The notes: generated by a model from the sequence alone, not told the origin. A stretch of DNA of 64,000 nucleotides from Stromatinia cepivora (GCA_014898415.1 RCTD01000033.1:310001-374000); one strand, 5' to 3'. Counted from the first letter of the stretch, positions 11,727-25,778 are shown. Numbers and translations are program-made.

Positions 11727-12957
11727 AGCGGGAAAGATTGTGCGGTTGTGGTAGTTCTGATGGGGAATTGGATGGGGGTTTGTGGTTTTGAGAAAAATGA
11801 TGAGAGGTGCTAGGTTAGGAAAGAGGTGTACTATCTGCTTAAGTGCTGGGTGGATAGTACTGAAAAAGATGGACTGAGTGGATGGAGAATGTGTATCGTT
11901 TTGTGATTTCCGCGTATAGTATTTGGAAGAATCGGGATGGTGTGATAATAGTATAATTAGTTAGTGGTTCTGGGATGAGTGACTACGAGATGTGTTTTTA
12001 TAGGATGATGGAATATCAATTCGCAACATGGGATTAGTATTAATTTTGACATGGAAGTCTAGTTCATTGATGTGGCTATGATGCATAAGACAAAGTGAGA
12101 TCAATGATCCATGTAGGGAATGAGGTGAATCGATTACTATCCTGGAACCATTGCATCGGAGGAAAAATTTATGCAGAGCTGAAGTCGGTATAAATCAGCG
12201 AATTCCACTCTCTGCAAACAGAATCAGGTAAGATCTCACATGCTCTTTTGTACAAGAAGTGATGGGAACAAAATGCACTTTTTCTAGGGAAATTTTTGTG
12301 CCATAGAGCAACACCATACAATTCAGGTGACAGTGCGTTAATCCCTCAAGAAATATATTGAGTTAGCTAGATATTCGCTGCTATACTTGTTCCTTGTTCA
12401 TTCAATGCTGTATAGTACGGTAGAAATTAGGCCCTCGGAGGTTATCCACTATGGGGTTAGCAAGAGCAGTAGCCATTCATATTCCATATCAATTAAGTAA
12501 AATGCTAAGTGTAATTATATGATTCAACATCAATTCTTTCCGGAGTATTAACGAGGACTAATGAAGGGGCTTAAATTCGTCGGGATGTCAGTCAATCCAT
12601 TTGGGGTTTTTAAAAGTTGTTCTGCTGTATGGTCTGATGGTAAGGTATATGTATATGTATCATGCAAGCGGATCTGGGACTAATCGAGAGTTAAAGTTAT
12701 GGCTATAGAAGTAGTATTATACAATTAGACTATAGATCGCCGTCAAGAGAAGACCTGCGCAGTTGTAGAATAGATAGACATGACTATCAAAATGGTTTTT
12801 AGAAAATGTAAAATATTTGTAGTTTCGAACTTTAGTATAACTTATGAATATCCAGTATATTAATAAACAATACAATTAGAGATCTATTAGAGTATGGTAT
12901 GATGCTGTTCGTGTATTTCAGCTTCTATGCGTTCCTTATTTTTTCATGTGGGAAAAG

Positions 12958-12977
12958 GACCGTGACATGTCACGGTC
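12958..12977. repeat. Perfect 20-bp palindrome
   Basis: GACCGTGACA followed directly by its reverse complement TGTCACGGTC, with no spacer. It could form a hairpin or be a dimeric-factor site; no gene is nearby. Confidence 0.85.
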
Positions 12978-15900
12978 TATCTGATGACAAGATTAAGACT
13001 TACAATTTGATATGAGTGGCGTAAATTTTCGATTTAGGAGGAAATTCAAGATGATAAACTAATTAGAAGTTAGCTTTATGATTTATATCTCTTTAATTTT
13101 CCAATGATGAAGAATAGGTTGCGATTTATACAAAGCAAAGATTTGACGTCAATTGCCTCTAATTTGAATCCGCATGAAAAAGCTCATTGAGGAAAAGGCC
13201 GCATCATTATTGATGCAAATGAGCTTTAATAACGGCGCTTTGATCAGGGAAAATCTTTTAGTTATGAAATATCTACCAGGTTGGGGGACCGCAAACAATA
13301 ACGACAAAGATGTGACGGTGACACAAGGAAATCGACAATAGAGTTTGAGAAACTTGAAAGATGTTGCGGAGAATACTCGAGGTTGAGATTCTGGTTGCGG
13401 GTAGTGATTGGCGTGTCTTTTAAAGTATATGTAGCCAAGGAGGATATGAGGATGGTAATAGGGATGGAGTGATGATTTTAGGGGAGCTTTGGGGGAAGTT
13501 TTAGTGCTGGGATGGATGAGGAAGGTGCTGAACATTAAAATTTGGCGATGGAGGAAAGAGATTGATGGTAGCTTTGATGCTTTGCAAGACTCAAAGAGAG
13601 TTAAAGAAGAAGGGTTTGGGTTTGAGTGATCTAGGTGTTATGGGGGAGTTAGGTATCAAGGTAATGGACGGGGAGGAAAAGGTTGGGAAAGGGCATGAGA
13701 GAGACAGAGGGTGGAAGAAGACGGGACGGATATGTCGAGTGATAGAGAAACTTCGCGGAGGAAAGATGGAGGAGGAGGAGTTGGAATAAGCCGATAGTGG
13801 TTAGGTGGACAAGCCCGGGGTTGATTTTAAGGATAGAGGGCAACATCATAATGTTGGAGAAAAATTGGTCACCCCATTGTACAGTGATTTCACACCGTCC
13901 TTGATTATTTGGCGTGGCACAGTGGCCCGTCTTCATCATGTAGCCGGCTGGAACCAAAAAGAGAAAGTTTCAGTCCTCCCGTTGCAGCATTCCCCACACA
14001 CTGACATCCACTGACATATTAAAGCATTTTATTTGAAAAGTTGGATTTGTAGAGAAGAAACAGCTGAATTACCCACGGTGCGGAGAATTTTTCAAAGGGA
14101 ACTCTGCTATACACAAAACCCAGAATGCATATGCAACTCAAATAATCTCTGTGCGACTCAATGTACCTCTCTCTCTGATCCGATCCATCAATCACCTTCA
14201 TGAGGTGAGGAGCCGCATAACATGGCTGGTAATGTGTAGCAGGCACCTTTCTTCAAAGTTATTGGATATCTATGGTCTTTCCCAGTTTCCATAGCTCTTT
14301 TCAATCCTACTTGTTTAGACATCTCCAATTCCACAATGTTGCAGCCCAAAAACATCAACTAAATCACATCTTGCTCTCAAAATTTTGATCCAAATTCCGT
14401 AAGCGCATACCATATGTCGGAATCCAAAACCTCTGTAAACAAGGAATTAGCCATACAAACCAAAACCTAAAAGAACTGCATAATCCATTTTGTGGTCCTC
14501 GTCAAGGAGCTCTCTTCTGCAAAGCCACCCAAGTATTTTCACCTGATTATTGAATTGAACTGATATGGAGCTTTAGTACTCGTATCATTGTGCGGGGTCA
14601 AAAAAGCAAGATCAGATTGTCGTCGGTTGATGAAAAGGGTTGAAGTCATTTTCGGCTTCTTTCAGTAAGATGGTACTAAAAGCGTGCGGTAATGATAGTA
14701 TTTAAGGAGATCTTCCATTGCCCTTTTGTTTTCTCGAATTCAAGCCCGATTGTCTAAAGTTACCTACTCGGCTGTAACCCAGCAGAAAATCTGATTGTGG
14801 GCCGTGGTTACGGTGGGTTCGGAAAAGGTTACTCTTTTCTTTTGCGGTGAACTTGCGTGGAGGCTCGAAAAACGAAGAGGTTTTGTGGTTTCGTTCAAGG
14901 TATTAGCTACGTAAGAAGTTTTGTCTGTTCTCATTCTCCTTGTCACGCACTTGACTAATAGTGAGCAGGCTGAGGAAATAATTGAAGAAGATAAGAATTA
15001 AATATATTGAGGTTTCTCCGGGCCGAGCTGTACAGAGTAAGGAATTGTGGGAAGCCAGTCTATAATGACGTCATGCGTCTAGAGGTCGAGAATGAGGAAG
15101 CCGCAGGTGAAATATCGAGGTACATAATTGCTCCCTCAAATTCAATAATATCCTGCTTGGTTCTAACGATTAACTATAGAATGATTGAAATAGACAAGTC
15201 ATTGACGACTTAAAAAAAGGCTGCCATCCCAGAAAAATAAAAGGTCGAGTCCTGGAGCTGTAACTACCATTGTATTGTTACCACGTTGATTCATCACCGC
15301 CCCGTAACTTTCTACCGTAGAGCTCTTTGATCCACCGGCGGTACAATTGAAGAGACAGGGGGCTTGCAATTGAAGCCTTGGTCGGGGCGCGTCTTGGGGA
15401 GATATGGCGACAGACTCCTAACCATAGACGAGCAGACTATTACACGAATTTTTCCAATTCAGAATCACTCATTATTTTCTTTTCCCCACTACATCCTTCC
15501 AAATCTTCCATCATAGCATCATATGAAGATTGCAAAGGGATCGTCATTTAGGCACTGCTTTCGCGAATTGACAATAGTCACTGCTTGTATTATATCTTTA
15601 ACTTCATAAACTTCTTCCCGAGTATTATACCGATTCACTTGATAGTTCTTGTGATGTTGGTCTGCTTTCATAAGGAGATAATTTACAGTTTTATGTTACT
15701 CTCATTCTCGAATATTTATGGGTATTGCCATGCACGTAGTCTGTTGTCTATTCTGCCCGCTATAACACATCCGTGTGAGCTAAAGCATTGAGGTTTGCCG
15801 AAAGATGTTCAATTATCCCAAGGGATAGGACTTTTCATATCAAACCTGAGCTCTTCTTCCCCAACATCTAAATCCACACCCCTCTACTTCTGCCCCCGCT

Positions 15901-18014
15901 TCGACATCTCAATCCCTGCACCTTTCTCCACATCCATTGGTACTTCACTCTACCGGGGCCCAACTCCATGCGAATTCCCAACACCACCGATCACTGCTCA
16001 TATCTCCATCTCCACCCGACCTCCCTTCTCTTATAGAATTCCATTTGTATATAAAAAAATTTATCGAAAAGTATACTATGGGTCAGCCGGCGAATACTCC
16101 GTATTAGTCACGGTCCAGACATATCTTTGCGGACGCTGAAGGCTCATGGGATACAATATAGCATTAGTACATTGATAGAATTAGCTCTGCAAGATATAAA
16201 AGCCTACCATAAAGAGCACTGTGGGTCCTAGAGATATATAGTGATATGAAATCGGAGAAATGAAAAGTAATCACTTGCTGCCTCTGCACAGAAATGCGGG
16301 GTAGCGAGAGTTTCTCAAATACTCATCCCCTTTGAACGATTCTCACAGCCTTCTACTAGATGATACATCATAATAACTTGGGCAAGTAAAGCGAACCTTT
16401 ACTGTTCCTTTATTCATTAACCCAAACCGGCAGCTATCCTTCATGTCTCATTATCACTACTTACATATTGCTGGCATTTTCCCCTCCAACATCTAATACT
16501 ACAACTTCTCCACTAGTAAAGATAAACTTGACTCGAGACGGACAAGTATTTTCAATTGAGACTGGAAACAAGGATCCCAGGAGTTGCACAATGCTTGTGT
16601 GGAATCGTGTCGACAACCCACACATAATCATGAATCTCTTGTATCTTTAAGTTGCGGATATGTTACCGTGGACCTTCCTGTTTAATCTCGGAAATACAAT
16701 TTGGCATTTCCGGTTTCCGTTTTCCGCAAATGTGCAACGAAGATGTACATGGAAATAGATAGCCGGTGATGTATTCATATGACGACTTTCGGTTTAGCTT
16801 TACGTACAAAACGTAAGGTTGAACATCCCGCTGTGGTAAAAAGCGAAATAAGAATTGATGTCGTCCATGTCACCATGTGGTATATCTGACGTATTAATTT
16901 TCAAGGCGGAAATAGAGTTCATCGTAAGGTTCACTTGACCTCCCATGACACTTGCTGTCGACAGTACATCTTACAGGCGGAAAATTATTTAACCCCTATC
17001 TTGACTCGTTTGACAGCCGACCGATTCCGCGATCAACAGCGTCGAAATCTCATTTTGATAAGTGGCCAAAAATATATCGGAAGGCAACAATCAGACACCA
17101 GGCAACGTTGTCATGTTCCAACGTCAAAATCCGAAACTGCATTCGTTTACCCATTGATATTCAGGTCAAGACGGAAGCTAGAAAATTCTGGATGCTTTGA
17201 CAAGTGCGATTCTCGAGTCAGTATCCGGCAACAAACTCATAGCAAAAGAATAAATAAATAAATCATAAAATATTCAAATGGAATATTTTTATTCGTTCGG
17301 ACAATTATCATAAGTGTCAAACAGTTTTTTTCTCACTAACATTCGAATCAAACAAGAACACGACTCTTTCTCTCAACGGAAAAGCCTTGACAATGAATCA
17401 GGATGCAGCATATGAACACCTTTCCCATCCGTCCTGTCCGAACTCGACTCCCTACTCCCGACTCCCTAATTACCCGACTCTTAAACGCATCATGTAACGA
17501 ATTAAAATATCCGTAAATCAAAAAGCCACGTTGTTGAATATTTTGAGTTTGTGCTTGATTGATACTCTGTGCTTGCATGCATATTCTAGAATATCTTCAT
17601 TTTTGAATACCGGTATCCTTGAGATCTCTCTACCTTAGCAACATCCTTTACTCATATCTTGGAATTGACATCATTGATTTGCTCCCCTTGTCATTTGTCC
17701 CCGCAAAGGCTCCGAGCCGCAATATAAATTTTTTTTCTGGCAACCGTCGCGATCGTGAATACGAGCTCCCATAAACCACAGCCCGCCTTATAGGTACCAG
17801 TAATCGTCTTCATCTTTCGACTTTTGACACATCTCCCTCCAGGCGGGCGATCTGAAAGAAAAAAAAGACCCAAAACTGCCAGCTTCAAACCCAGTCGGTC
17901 ATTTTTTTCGGTATGCCCCACTTGAAAAACTCCTGTGTCCTGGACATCACCTCAAAGCGAGGAACCTCCCATTTTGGATTTTGGTACATGAGTACATTGC
18001 ATGTGACTTAGAAG

Positions 18015-18410
18015 GGTAAGTAATGTAAGACATTTTTTACCCACATATTACTGTTTTCCTGTCTTTTAATGCTGCTTTAAACAACTTGAATAGATATTGA
18101 GCTGTTCCCCTCCAAATTTTGTATCTTCTTGATTTTCAAGATTTCTAATAGAATTTCAACAAATTTGAAGCTTTTGATGATTTTAAAGTTTTTAATAAAT
18201 TCAGAATAAACCTCAAATATAATTCCAATAAAAAAAATAAAAATTTTGATAATTTTGAATGATTTTGTTAGTAAATCTTGAAATTTATAATACTTTAACC
18301 ATCTAGATTTTACTATATAAATTTTTAGTCAGTGTGATGATATTATTAGTCAAAGCCCCTATTTATGGGGCAAGCACGGTCATTTTTTGACGTGTCTTAC
18401 AATACTTACC
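18015..18410. mobile_element. Candidate MITE with 18-bp terminal inverted repeats
   Basis: GGTAAGTAATGTAAGACA at 18015-18032 is matched at 17 of 18 positions by the inverse of TGTCTTACAATACTTACC at 18393-18410. The interior (about 360 bp) is very AT-rich and has no open frame. I could not see a target-site duplication, so the family is unassigned and the true ends may differ by a few bases. Confidence 0.55.
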
Positions 18411-18533
18411 TCCGTACAACAGTAAAAAGAAATGTCAATGGATTCTAGGAAGCAGGCTCCGAAAATTCCGAAATGTGGATATATTTCTTCGGCTTGACTT
18501 TCTGATGCTGACTTTGCATAAGATATGTGCGAT

Positions 18534-18884
18534 TAGGGTTGGGGGATTTGTAATGATATAATAAGATGTATTCGTCAACTCAATATAATATATAATATTG
18601 ATCAAATGGAATTATGGACTGCATTAGCTTAAAGCTTATTTTAGATGAGGACAAATGAATTTTATTGAATTTTAAAAAACCATATAATATTTTCATCATA
18701 ATTATCATTTTTGATACCTATCTAAAAAATCTTTAAAAATCGTTCCACTTTCATTCATTCTAAGGATATTATTGGCTGGAAAAACATATGTATAATTTTG
18801 ATATAATATTTTATCACACTCAAAAAGCGTGATAATATGAAATTATATAATCATCCTCAAGATTATATAATTCCCCCAACCCTA
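18534..18884. mobile_element. Candidate hAT-type MITE (351 bp)
   Basis: The ends are TAGGGTTGGGGGA (left) and its exact inverse TCCCCCAACCCTA (right). Flanks TGTGCGAT (18526-18533) and TGTGCGAG (18885-18892) match at 7 of 8 positions. Eight-base target duplications and TAGGG/CAGGG..TGGG termini are typical of hAT elements. The AT-rich interior has no coding capacity, so it is non-autonomous. Confidence 0.7.
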
Positions 18885-20389
18885 TGTGCGAGAACCTCGG
18901 AACAAAGCGTGTGACATGCATGGAGGGGTAAAAAAAAATACAGTGGGTATTAAAAAAGAATAAAGTGGGTTGTCCCACCAACAGTCAACAAGTGATTGCC
19001 AGCGATAAGCATCTAGATCTGGAGTGATCACGGTGAAATAGATGAAAACATCCACCTAAGGACAAGGAAGGAAGGTCTAAGAACCACACGTTGAGAAAAA
19101 AATGGAGAGGGTCGGGTTTGTGCTCCAGAAAATCTTTGAAAAGGAAGCTCCAGTTTACGAAAACTGGATTGAACGAAGCGGGTTTGAGATCTGTGGAAAA
19201 TTTGGGTTGATCATCTGGAGAATTGGAGCTGATCGCTTTGTCCAGCTGGGGAATTCTTATTTTTGGGGCTTCAGATTCTGACATTCGGGGAATCCAGGTT
19301 ATCGAGACATTAATGCCTATCAGAACTGATGATGGATGATGAATGGGGATGCCGAAATTTTTCGTATATCACAAGCTGTCAGCCTTGTGCTACGAATTAT
19401 ATATTTAAAGAGATTTGAGTGGATGAGTTTACGGTTGGCTAAGCATTATGACCGTTGGTTACATACATATTCTACTCGGTGGAAGATATTAATGGGTCTC
19501 AGAGATATCATGCAGACTGCAGGTTTTGAAGATTACCGCCTCCTTCATTTTACCGAAGATGAAATAAATAGAGCCAAAATACCCTGAATATCATCTCCAC
19601 TCAACTCAATCATTAACCACTTGCCTAATGCAACATTACCACAAAATTTTACCTATTGTCTGTATCTAAAATCTGCATCTGCATGTGAGTGTAGCGGTAG
19701 AACTCCACCTTATGAAAATTATCACCGTAAGCTCGCTCGTAAATAGTTACAAGTTCGTTGGACGTTGGTGCTGGCAAATACCATCCACGCATCCACCTAT
19801 TGTCCTCTCAACCGTCCAGCTGGCACACACATACGAGCTCCAGAGCTCTTTTGAGAAACCATACCGTCTGTCTGTCCATCTGCATCACTCCATCTCCATC
19901 TGTACTCCAGCCCTACCGGCTCACAAGCCATCAAACATGCATTGTCCCTGACCATCTTTTTCTTTCAATGCGCCGTCTCTGCTATTTACCACTAAGTGGA
20001 CCTTCCCGCAAAAGAAATGAAAATTTCATCTTCACGGCCCTATTTATTTTCGTTTTTATATAATCATTGTGTTTTCTCAGACTTGCGAGTACTACTTTAG
20101 GGATATCAGCTATCCATGACGACCCTATCCCCTACATCTACCCGACAAAAACACAGCGGATAAACACACACATCTACGGTCTCCTTCTTTTGCTATAGTA
20201 ATGGACACGGCCGCTTCAGATCTGGAACGAAAATATACTACATTGTATATCGGAATCCTTCAAATAGCAAGCCGGTTCACTCTGAAGTCTGTACAGAGTA
20301 GTTCAATGAAAAAAATGAAAAAGAGGACTTTTCACGTGATTGTTCCAGAACATCGAATTCTCATCTGGACATATAGTAATCTAGAGTGA

Positions 20390-20660
20390 AATATCACTTG
20401 GTTAGCTACTACTACTATATAAGATTCTTTCATAATATATTGATATCGATATTTAATTTGAAATTCGACTTTTCTTTTTATATTATATTTGATATAATTA
20501 TAAAGACCAATACCAATAAAATAAACGAATTTAATTCTTCAATATCGATTTATATAATTCGTAGAAAAAAGATTGTTCAACAAAAAATAAAATTAGATTA
20601 AGATTTTGAAAATATAAGATATAATAATATCAATAGCCTCAGATTGTTTATATGGAGTCG
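20390..20660. other. AT-rich island
   Basis: About 270 bases consisting almost entirely of A/T words (TATAAT, AATATAAG) between more balanced flanks. It may be the remains of a RIP-mutated repeat. No ends or duplications were recognised. Confidence 0.4.
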
Positions 20661-23600
20661 AATTTTATCACAAACCAATTTAATTGATGGTTTTGGGGTT
20701 ATTCTTTAGTATCTACATTGGACAGACTGTACAACTGCATGATTCATATTGCGGAGAAATACAATACCAAGGTAGAAAGCGTTACGCTCATCATATTCGT
20801 ATATGATTATAAAGCAAAGGGGTTGGAGCTCAAGCTCAGTCCTTGAAATACGCTTCTGACAAGGGGGTATCCCACTTCGTTTCTTTACCAATGGTGATGA
20901 ATATAGCAACTTCAAATAAAAATATATTCACGAAATACTAACCGAATATCCAAACAATAAAAGAGAAACTAAACTCAGGTCTCTCCTAGCACATCTATCC
21001 ATTCATCGATCAATATCTTCACAACATAATAAGCAAGCGTCTACTCTTTACTCCAGGATATCATAGGCGCGCCGTTAGGCACGTTAATATAAAGTGTTGG
21101 TGAATATCCACACATTCTCACCCCGCCCTCGCAAAAAATAATCAACCAATAAGAAAATTCCATTAGAAACATTTTCAAGCCTTATTATTCTAAGAAAAAA
21201 ATGTAAAGACTCTCGAGGAATCTGGCTCTTCACCGCCGTTATGCATGCACAACACACATTAACACACATTAACTTTTCGGGATCATCTGTGACTTCAAAA
21301 ATGGGCGTTGTGTTCAGTGGGATAATTATACCCCGTCATTTGTGCATGGGAAGGAAGTTTGGTTGATATTTCTCCGTGTGTATCTCGTAACCCAGCGAAG
21401 CCCTGAAGAATGGGGAGAATATATGTTTCGTGTGGTAAGTAGGTGGTATTTACGCGCCGTGCCGTTGATATTCATATATACCTAGGTATCATTTTCATTT
21501 CCATATCTTACCCAGACAGGCGTTTTTTATTCAGGTCGTTGGTCATGAGATAGATTCGATATTATTGATGCGTATGTAGATTTTGGTATGGAGAGAGCGG
21601 CTTAGGAGGCTTCCTAAATTTGTGACCTTCGTAATGGGCTAAGATAGGTAGGTGGTTTTGTATGGGGAGCCTTATGGGATTAAGATATGCGAGTAGATGG
21701 GTAAGACAGGTAAGACAGGCAAGACAAATTTGCCATTGATTTGAAGTTTGGGCTTAGATTTTCCATGCTATGCTGAGTTCTGTGTATATCCGGTATTTGA
21801 AAGTATACATAGAGAATAGTAAGGCAGATAAATTACGATGCATTTCTAGGTACCTCGATAATGGCAATGGTAATGTGTGGATTACCGAACGTGGGGAAAG
21901 GAGGGCGCGTGACTGATCGACTGAAGATGATGATTGATATACCCTACCTTTCGGAATAAAATCTCACCTTTCTTACCCACCTCCATCCTGTTCCATCCTG
22001 TATGCTCTTTTCAAATCCATATCCAATGTAAAGATGGGGATACCCTAGATTTCTTCAATGAAAGTGACCATCCCCACGCTATCACAATCTCATCTCATCT
22101 CATCATCTCGTCATTATCAAATCCTTCTTCAACAATACAAATAACATCAATTCACACCAATAGCATCTAAATATAGACCCTCCCCCCCAAAATACAAATT
22201 CCCCATGCTGACGTTCGCTGACCACCATTTTCAGCCCTTCTAACGAAAGATGGCACACACTCACTCTTACCAAAATGTCATTCATCCATCATCCATCCAT
22301 CATATCACTCATCCCATCGCCATTTACGAAAATTTAATGTTTTGTAATGGTGTAGGATGGATGGGATGGCGCAAACAGTTTCATTCGGTGCGGACCCTTC
22401 CTTTCGAACCCCAGCTAAAAATACTCGTACCCCTCCCGCAATAACCAGACCACGCGACCAGATTGTTACCCCTGAATTGGTAGTTTTTGTTTCACGGTGC
22501 TTTACCGAGTAGGATTTTTTGGAAGAGGAATGATATGAGCTGATACTTTTATTTTTATTTATTATATTTTATCGGTGTTGGTTGTGGTATGATGTGAAAT
22601 AAATAATTGAAATAATAGATAATGAAAATTGTGGTGTAGTAATAGGTAGAGTAGTACTGATGATGGACATTCGCTTATTTGTTAGTTATGCAACGGTGAC
22701 CGGTTTCAAAAGTTCAATTCAGTTGGTTTTGATATGATATGTTAGTTTGAAGAATTAGGGGATCCTTATGATGACTCCGACTGGTGGGAGACAATATGGA
22801 GGTTTATAATCATTTTCGTACATACATCTAACATACTCGGTTGATTGTTAGAATTGTTTGGTTGTAAGATTGTAAGAACTTATCCATCAATCCTCCTTAT
22901 CCTATATTTTTAAATACTCAATTTAATCCATAAAATGAATAATTTTATTTCTTCAATATCCATCCCCAATTCTGTCTTCATGAATGAATATATTTGAATA
23001 CTGCTTTTAAGCAATAACACTACACCATGAATATCTCCTCCAGGCCAGCCTCTCCTTTCCATCCCCTGAACCTCTCGCCTAATCCATTTCCCCTCTTACA
23101 TTTTTCCTCGTCCATCATTACATCCATTCATCCCATTATCTCCCATCCCACCCATCATCCATCCATCTCATCACCATCAAATCATCCTTACCTCAATCAT
23201 CCGTACCCCAATCATCCGTATCTGAAATCCAAGCCTCCATATCCAGCGGCGCTAGAATGTGACTTCTGAAACCTACTAGGTATCCTTCTAGAAACATTCT
23301 GCAACCACACTTTAATCACCGAGTAGACTTGTAGCCTAATACAACCTTAACCTTACCCGCCATCTACACGCCATCTTTACTACCATCTACCATCACGGCC
23401 AGATTTCACATCGTGATATACGCCTGACATTACGGAACATTCCCACATCGTGATATCCATCCATATCGAGACTTCATTGTGATACTTCAATAGAATACAG
23501 CTCCGACGGGAAAATTCACAAGAAGAGGTTTATTTTATTATCCATCATATAGCATATGATAGTGTATGAATGTGTATAGTACACATACATTTACATCACA

Positions 23601-23937
23601 GTAGATACCAAAATATCACGATCTTTCTTCCATTTATTCATACAGTCCCACGCCTTCCTCATCTTCTACTTTCTCTATCTCGCACCATAAAGTATCCACC
23701 ATAAAAGTCCTCATCAAACGCTTTCTTCTTACTATCTACACCTCAAATCTCCAACTTCCAACCTCCAACCCACCATCACCAACCATCAAACCCAAACTAA
23801 ATCATTCTTACCAAATTCATCCATCCCATCGCACAAATACTCCATCCCATCATACAAACACTCCACCTCATCTCATTTCCTCTCAATTAATCCCATTTCC
23901 TCTCATTTCATCCTATATCATTTCCATCCCTATCCTC

Positions 23938-24020
23938 ATCCCCATCCCCATCCCCATCCCCATCCCCATCCCCATCCCCATCCCCATCCCCATCCCCATC
24001 CCCATCCCCATCCCCATCCC
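23938..24020. repeat. (CCCCAT)n hexanucleotide array, about 13 units
   Basis: Nearly perfect uninterrupted CCCCAT units over about 80 bases, with degenerate units on both sides. Confidence 0.95.
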
Positions 24021-24179
24021 ATTACCCCTACCCTTAATCCCCATCCCCAATAAAATCACCTACCCTGACAAACAAGCCGATTCTAGCTCGAGCTCCAATT
24101 CCCCTCCTAATCCCCTTCAATTCTTTCCTCCCAATTCCCCTCTCCCAATTTCCTTCTCCCAATTCCTCTCCCCCCCAAA

Positions 24180-24297
24180 TCCAATTACCTAAACCAACCA
24201 AAACCAAAACCAACCAAAACCAAAACCAAAACCAACCAAAACCAAAACAAGAATACATGACATTATATCACATTACATTACATTACATTACATTACT
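24180..24297. repeat. ACCAAA-type and (CATTA)n repeats
   Basis: AACCAAAACC-like units fill 24180-24250, followed by CATTA pentamers at about 24270-24296. Confidence 0.85.
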
Positions 24298-25225
24298 TAC
24301 CCATGAAATCCATAAATATATATCCCCTCCTCCCCATCTCCATCCTCCACTTCCCTTCCCTTCCCTTCCCCCTCTCCATCCCTCACTTCCCCATCCCCAT
24401 CCCTCACTTCCCTCTCCATCCCCCACTTCCCCATCCATCTATCCCCCTCTCCATACACTACACCACAACCCAAATCAAAATACCGAAATACCACCACAAA
24501 CTTCCTCTCCCTCCGCCCCCCAAGTTCCCAATATTTCACATTTGCATTTGTGTTAGTTCTCTACCCCAGCCCACCATCCTATCCCTCCCCATCATTTTCG
24601 ATACCTCCCTCCCTCCCCGTAACGCAACCCCAACAAACCCATCACAACTTCATTTTTGTACTTCCCCATTCCCATTTATGTAATGGATAAGAAGTCTAGG
24701 TTTATCTCTCTTCTAATTATATCAAGTCAAGTCAAATCAAATCACACTCACATTCACATCCATAATCACACAAGTCACAAATCACAAGTAATCAAAATCA
24801 ACAAAATATATTTAAAATTATATTCATTTTTCATTCTCCTCTCCTTCATGAGGTGAGTCATTCAACTCACTAATCCACTAACTAACTATCTAATCTTGCT
24901 TGCTATGCAAGTCATAATACAAGTACTGTTCTCCTTAAACTTTTTAATCATCCACTGCCAATCCCATTCCTATCCTCCCATTCCCATTCCCATCCATCCA
25001 GATCATATACAAAGATTCCATGCCACCTCTCAAGAGGTTCATAGTAATCTTATCTCTCAGAGGGAAAGCAAAACGAAAAAAGGATTTTCTTCTTAGAAAA
25101 AATCCATGGTATCATCCGAACGCCAGAAGTTTGCTGGTATCAAAACACTTAAAAAGATGGGTAAAGAAATGAGTCTTTCCCTTCATTCATTTTGCTTTCC
25201 CGAAAAAAAGCTTTTGTGTAAAATG

Positions 25226-25252
25226 AAAAAAAAAAAAAAAAAAAAAAAAAAA
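25226..25252. repeat. Poly-A run of 27
   Basis: Twenty-seven consecutive A residues. No retroposed coding sequence or target duplication is visible beside it, so a retrotransposon tail is not supported. Confidence 0.9.
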
Positions 25253-25778
25253 TTGTCCACCGAACCAATATTTCCCATTCCAGTTTGTTCCCATACCCAC
25301 TCTCTTTCCCTCCCAAATTGTGTGGGTATTGAACAAATTTCATACCAAAGTATGAATTTATGCCCGAAGAAACAAAGTGTAAACGCCCTGAAAATGATTT
25401 GTGTGGAAGTTTGACCCTTTTCTTCCCCAGCCGCTATGTGAATATGTAAAAGAAAAATAAAAAATTGAAAAAGCAGACAAATATCTCCCCGAATCCTGTG
25501 TTGTAAAACAATCGCTATAATGCAAACTGAAAAAGCAAAAAGACATTAATTCGTGCCCAATGCTATGCCTTATAATGATCCGCACGTCATGTTTCTGTAC
25601 CAAGAAACTCCATGACGATGAATGCAGTTGACTGTGAAGTCATTGTAAGACTTTATATGTACCAGAATGTAATATAAAGTCAAACGTTTAAATGGTTGCA
25701 TACTGCTGATGTTACTCGATGCGCAAAAGAGAAAGATCCATTACATTATGCGACTAACACGAAGTAGTGTTCAAAAAT

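Larger units (their letters stand above)
23640..24670. other. G-depleted, C-rich kilobase
   Basis: The + strand has very few G residues for about 1 kb and is dominated by CCATC, CAACC, CTTCC and ACCAA words. It contains the simple repeats listed below. The open frames on both strands are low-complexity by-products. Confidence 0.6.
11104..25778. other. Gene desert (14.7 kb) with repeats and MITE-like elements
   Basis: No gene I can support between the 3' ends of two convergent genes. Contents: a 13-base poly-G at 11714, a 20-bp perfect palindrome at 12958, MITE-like elements at 18015-18410 and 18534-18884, an AT-rich block at 20390-20660, a G-depleted kilobase at 23640-24670 with simple repeats, and 27 A residues at 25226. 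Open frames here are short, lack recognisable domains, and are often low-complexity. Confidence 0.5.

Noticed and set aside
18985..19284. 99-codon ATG frame on the minus strand (MSESEAPKIRIPQLDKA)
   Set aside because: Amino-acid usage is plausible, but the C-terminal half becomes Leu/His-rich and no homologue is recalled; too weak to call.
19336..19587. 83-codon frame ending LRDIMQTAGFEDYRLLHF
   Set aside because: Faintly like the end of a fungal methyltransferase, but no SAM-binding motif is visible upstream in any frame.
24034..24683. Overlapping open frames on both strands
   Set aside because: Translations of simple repeats and the G-depleted tract; low-complexity only.
25226..25252. Poly-A as a retroposon tail
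   Set aside because: No coding relic or target duplication beside the run.
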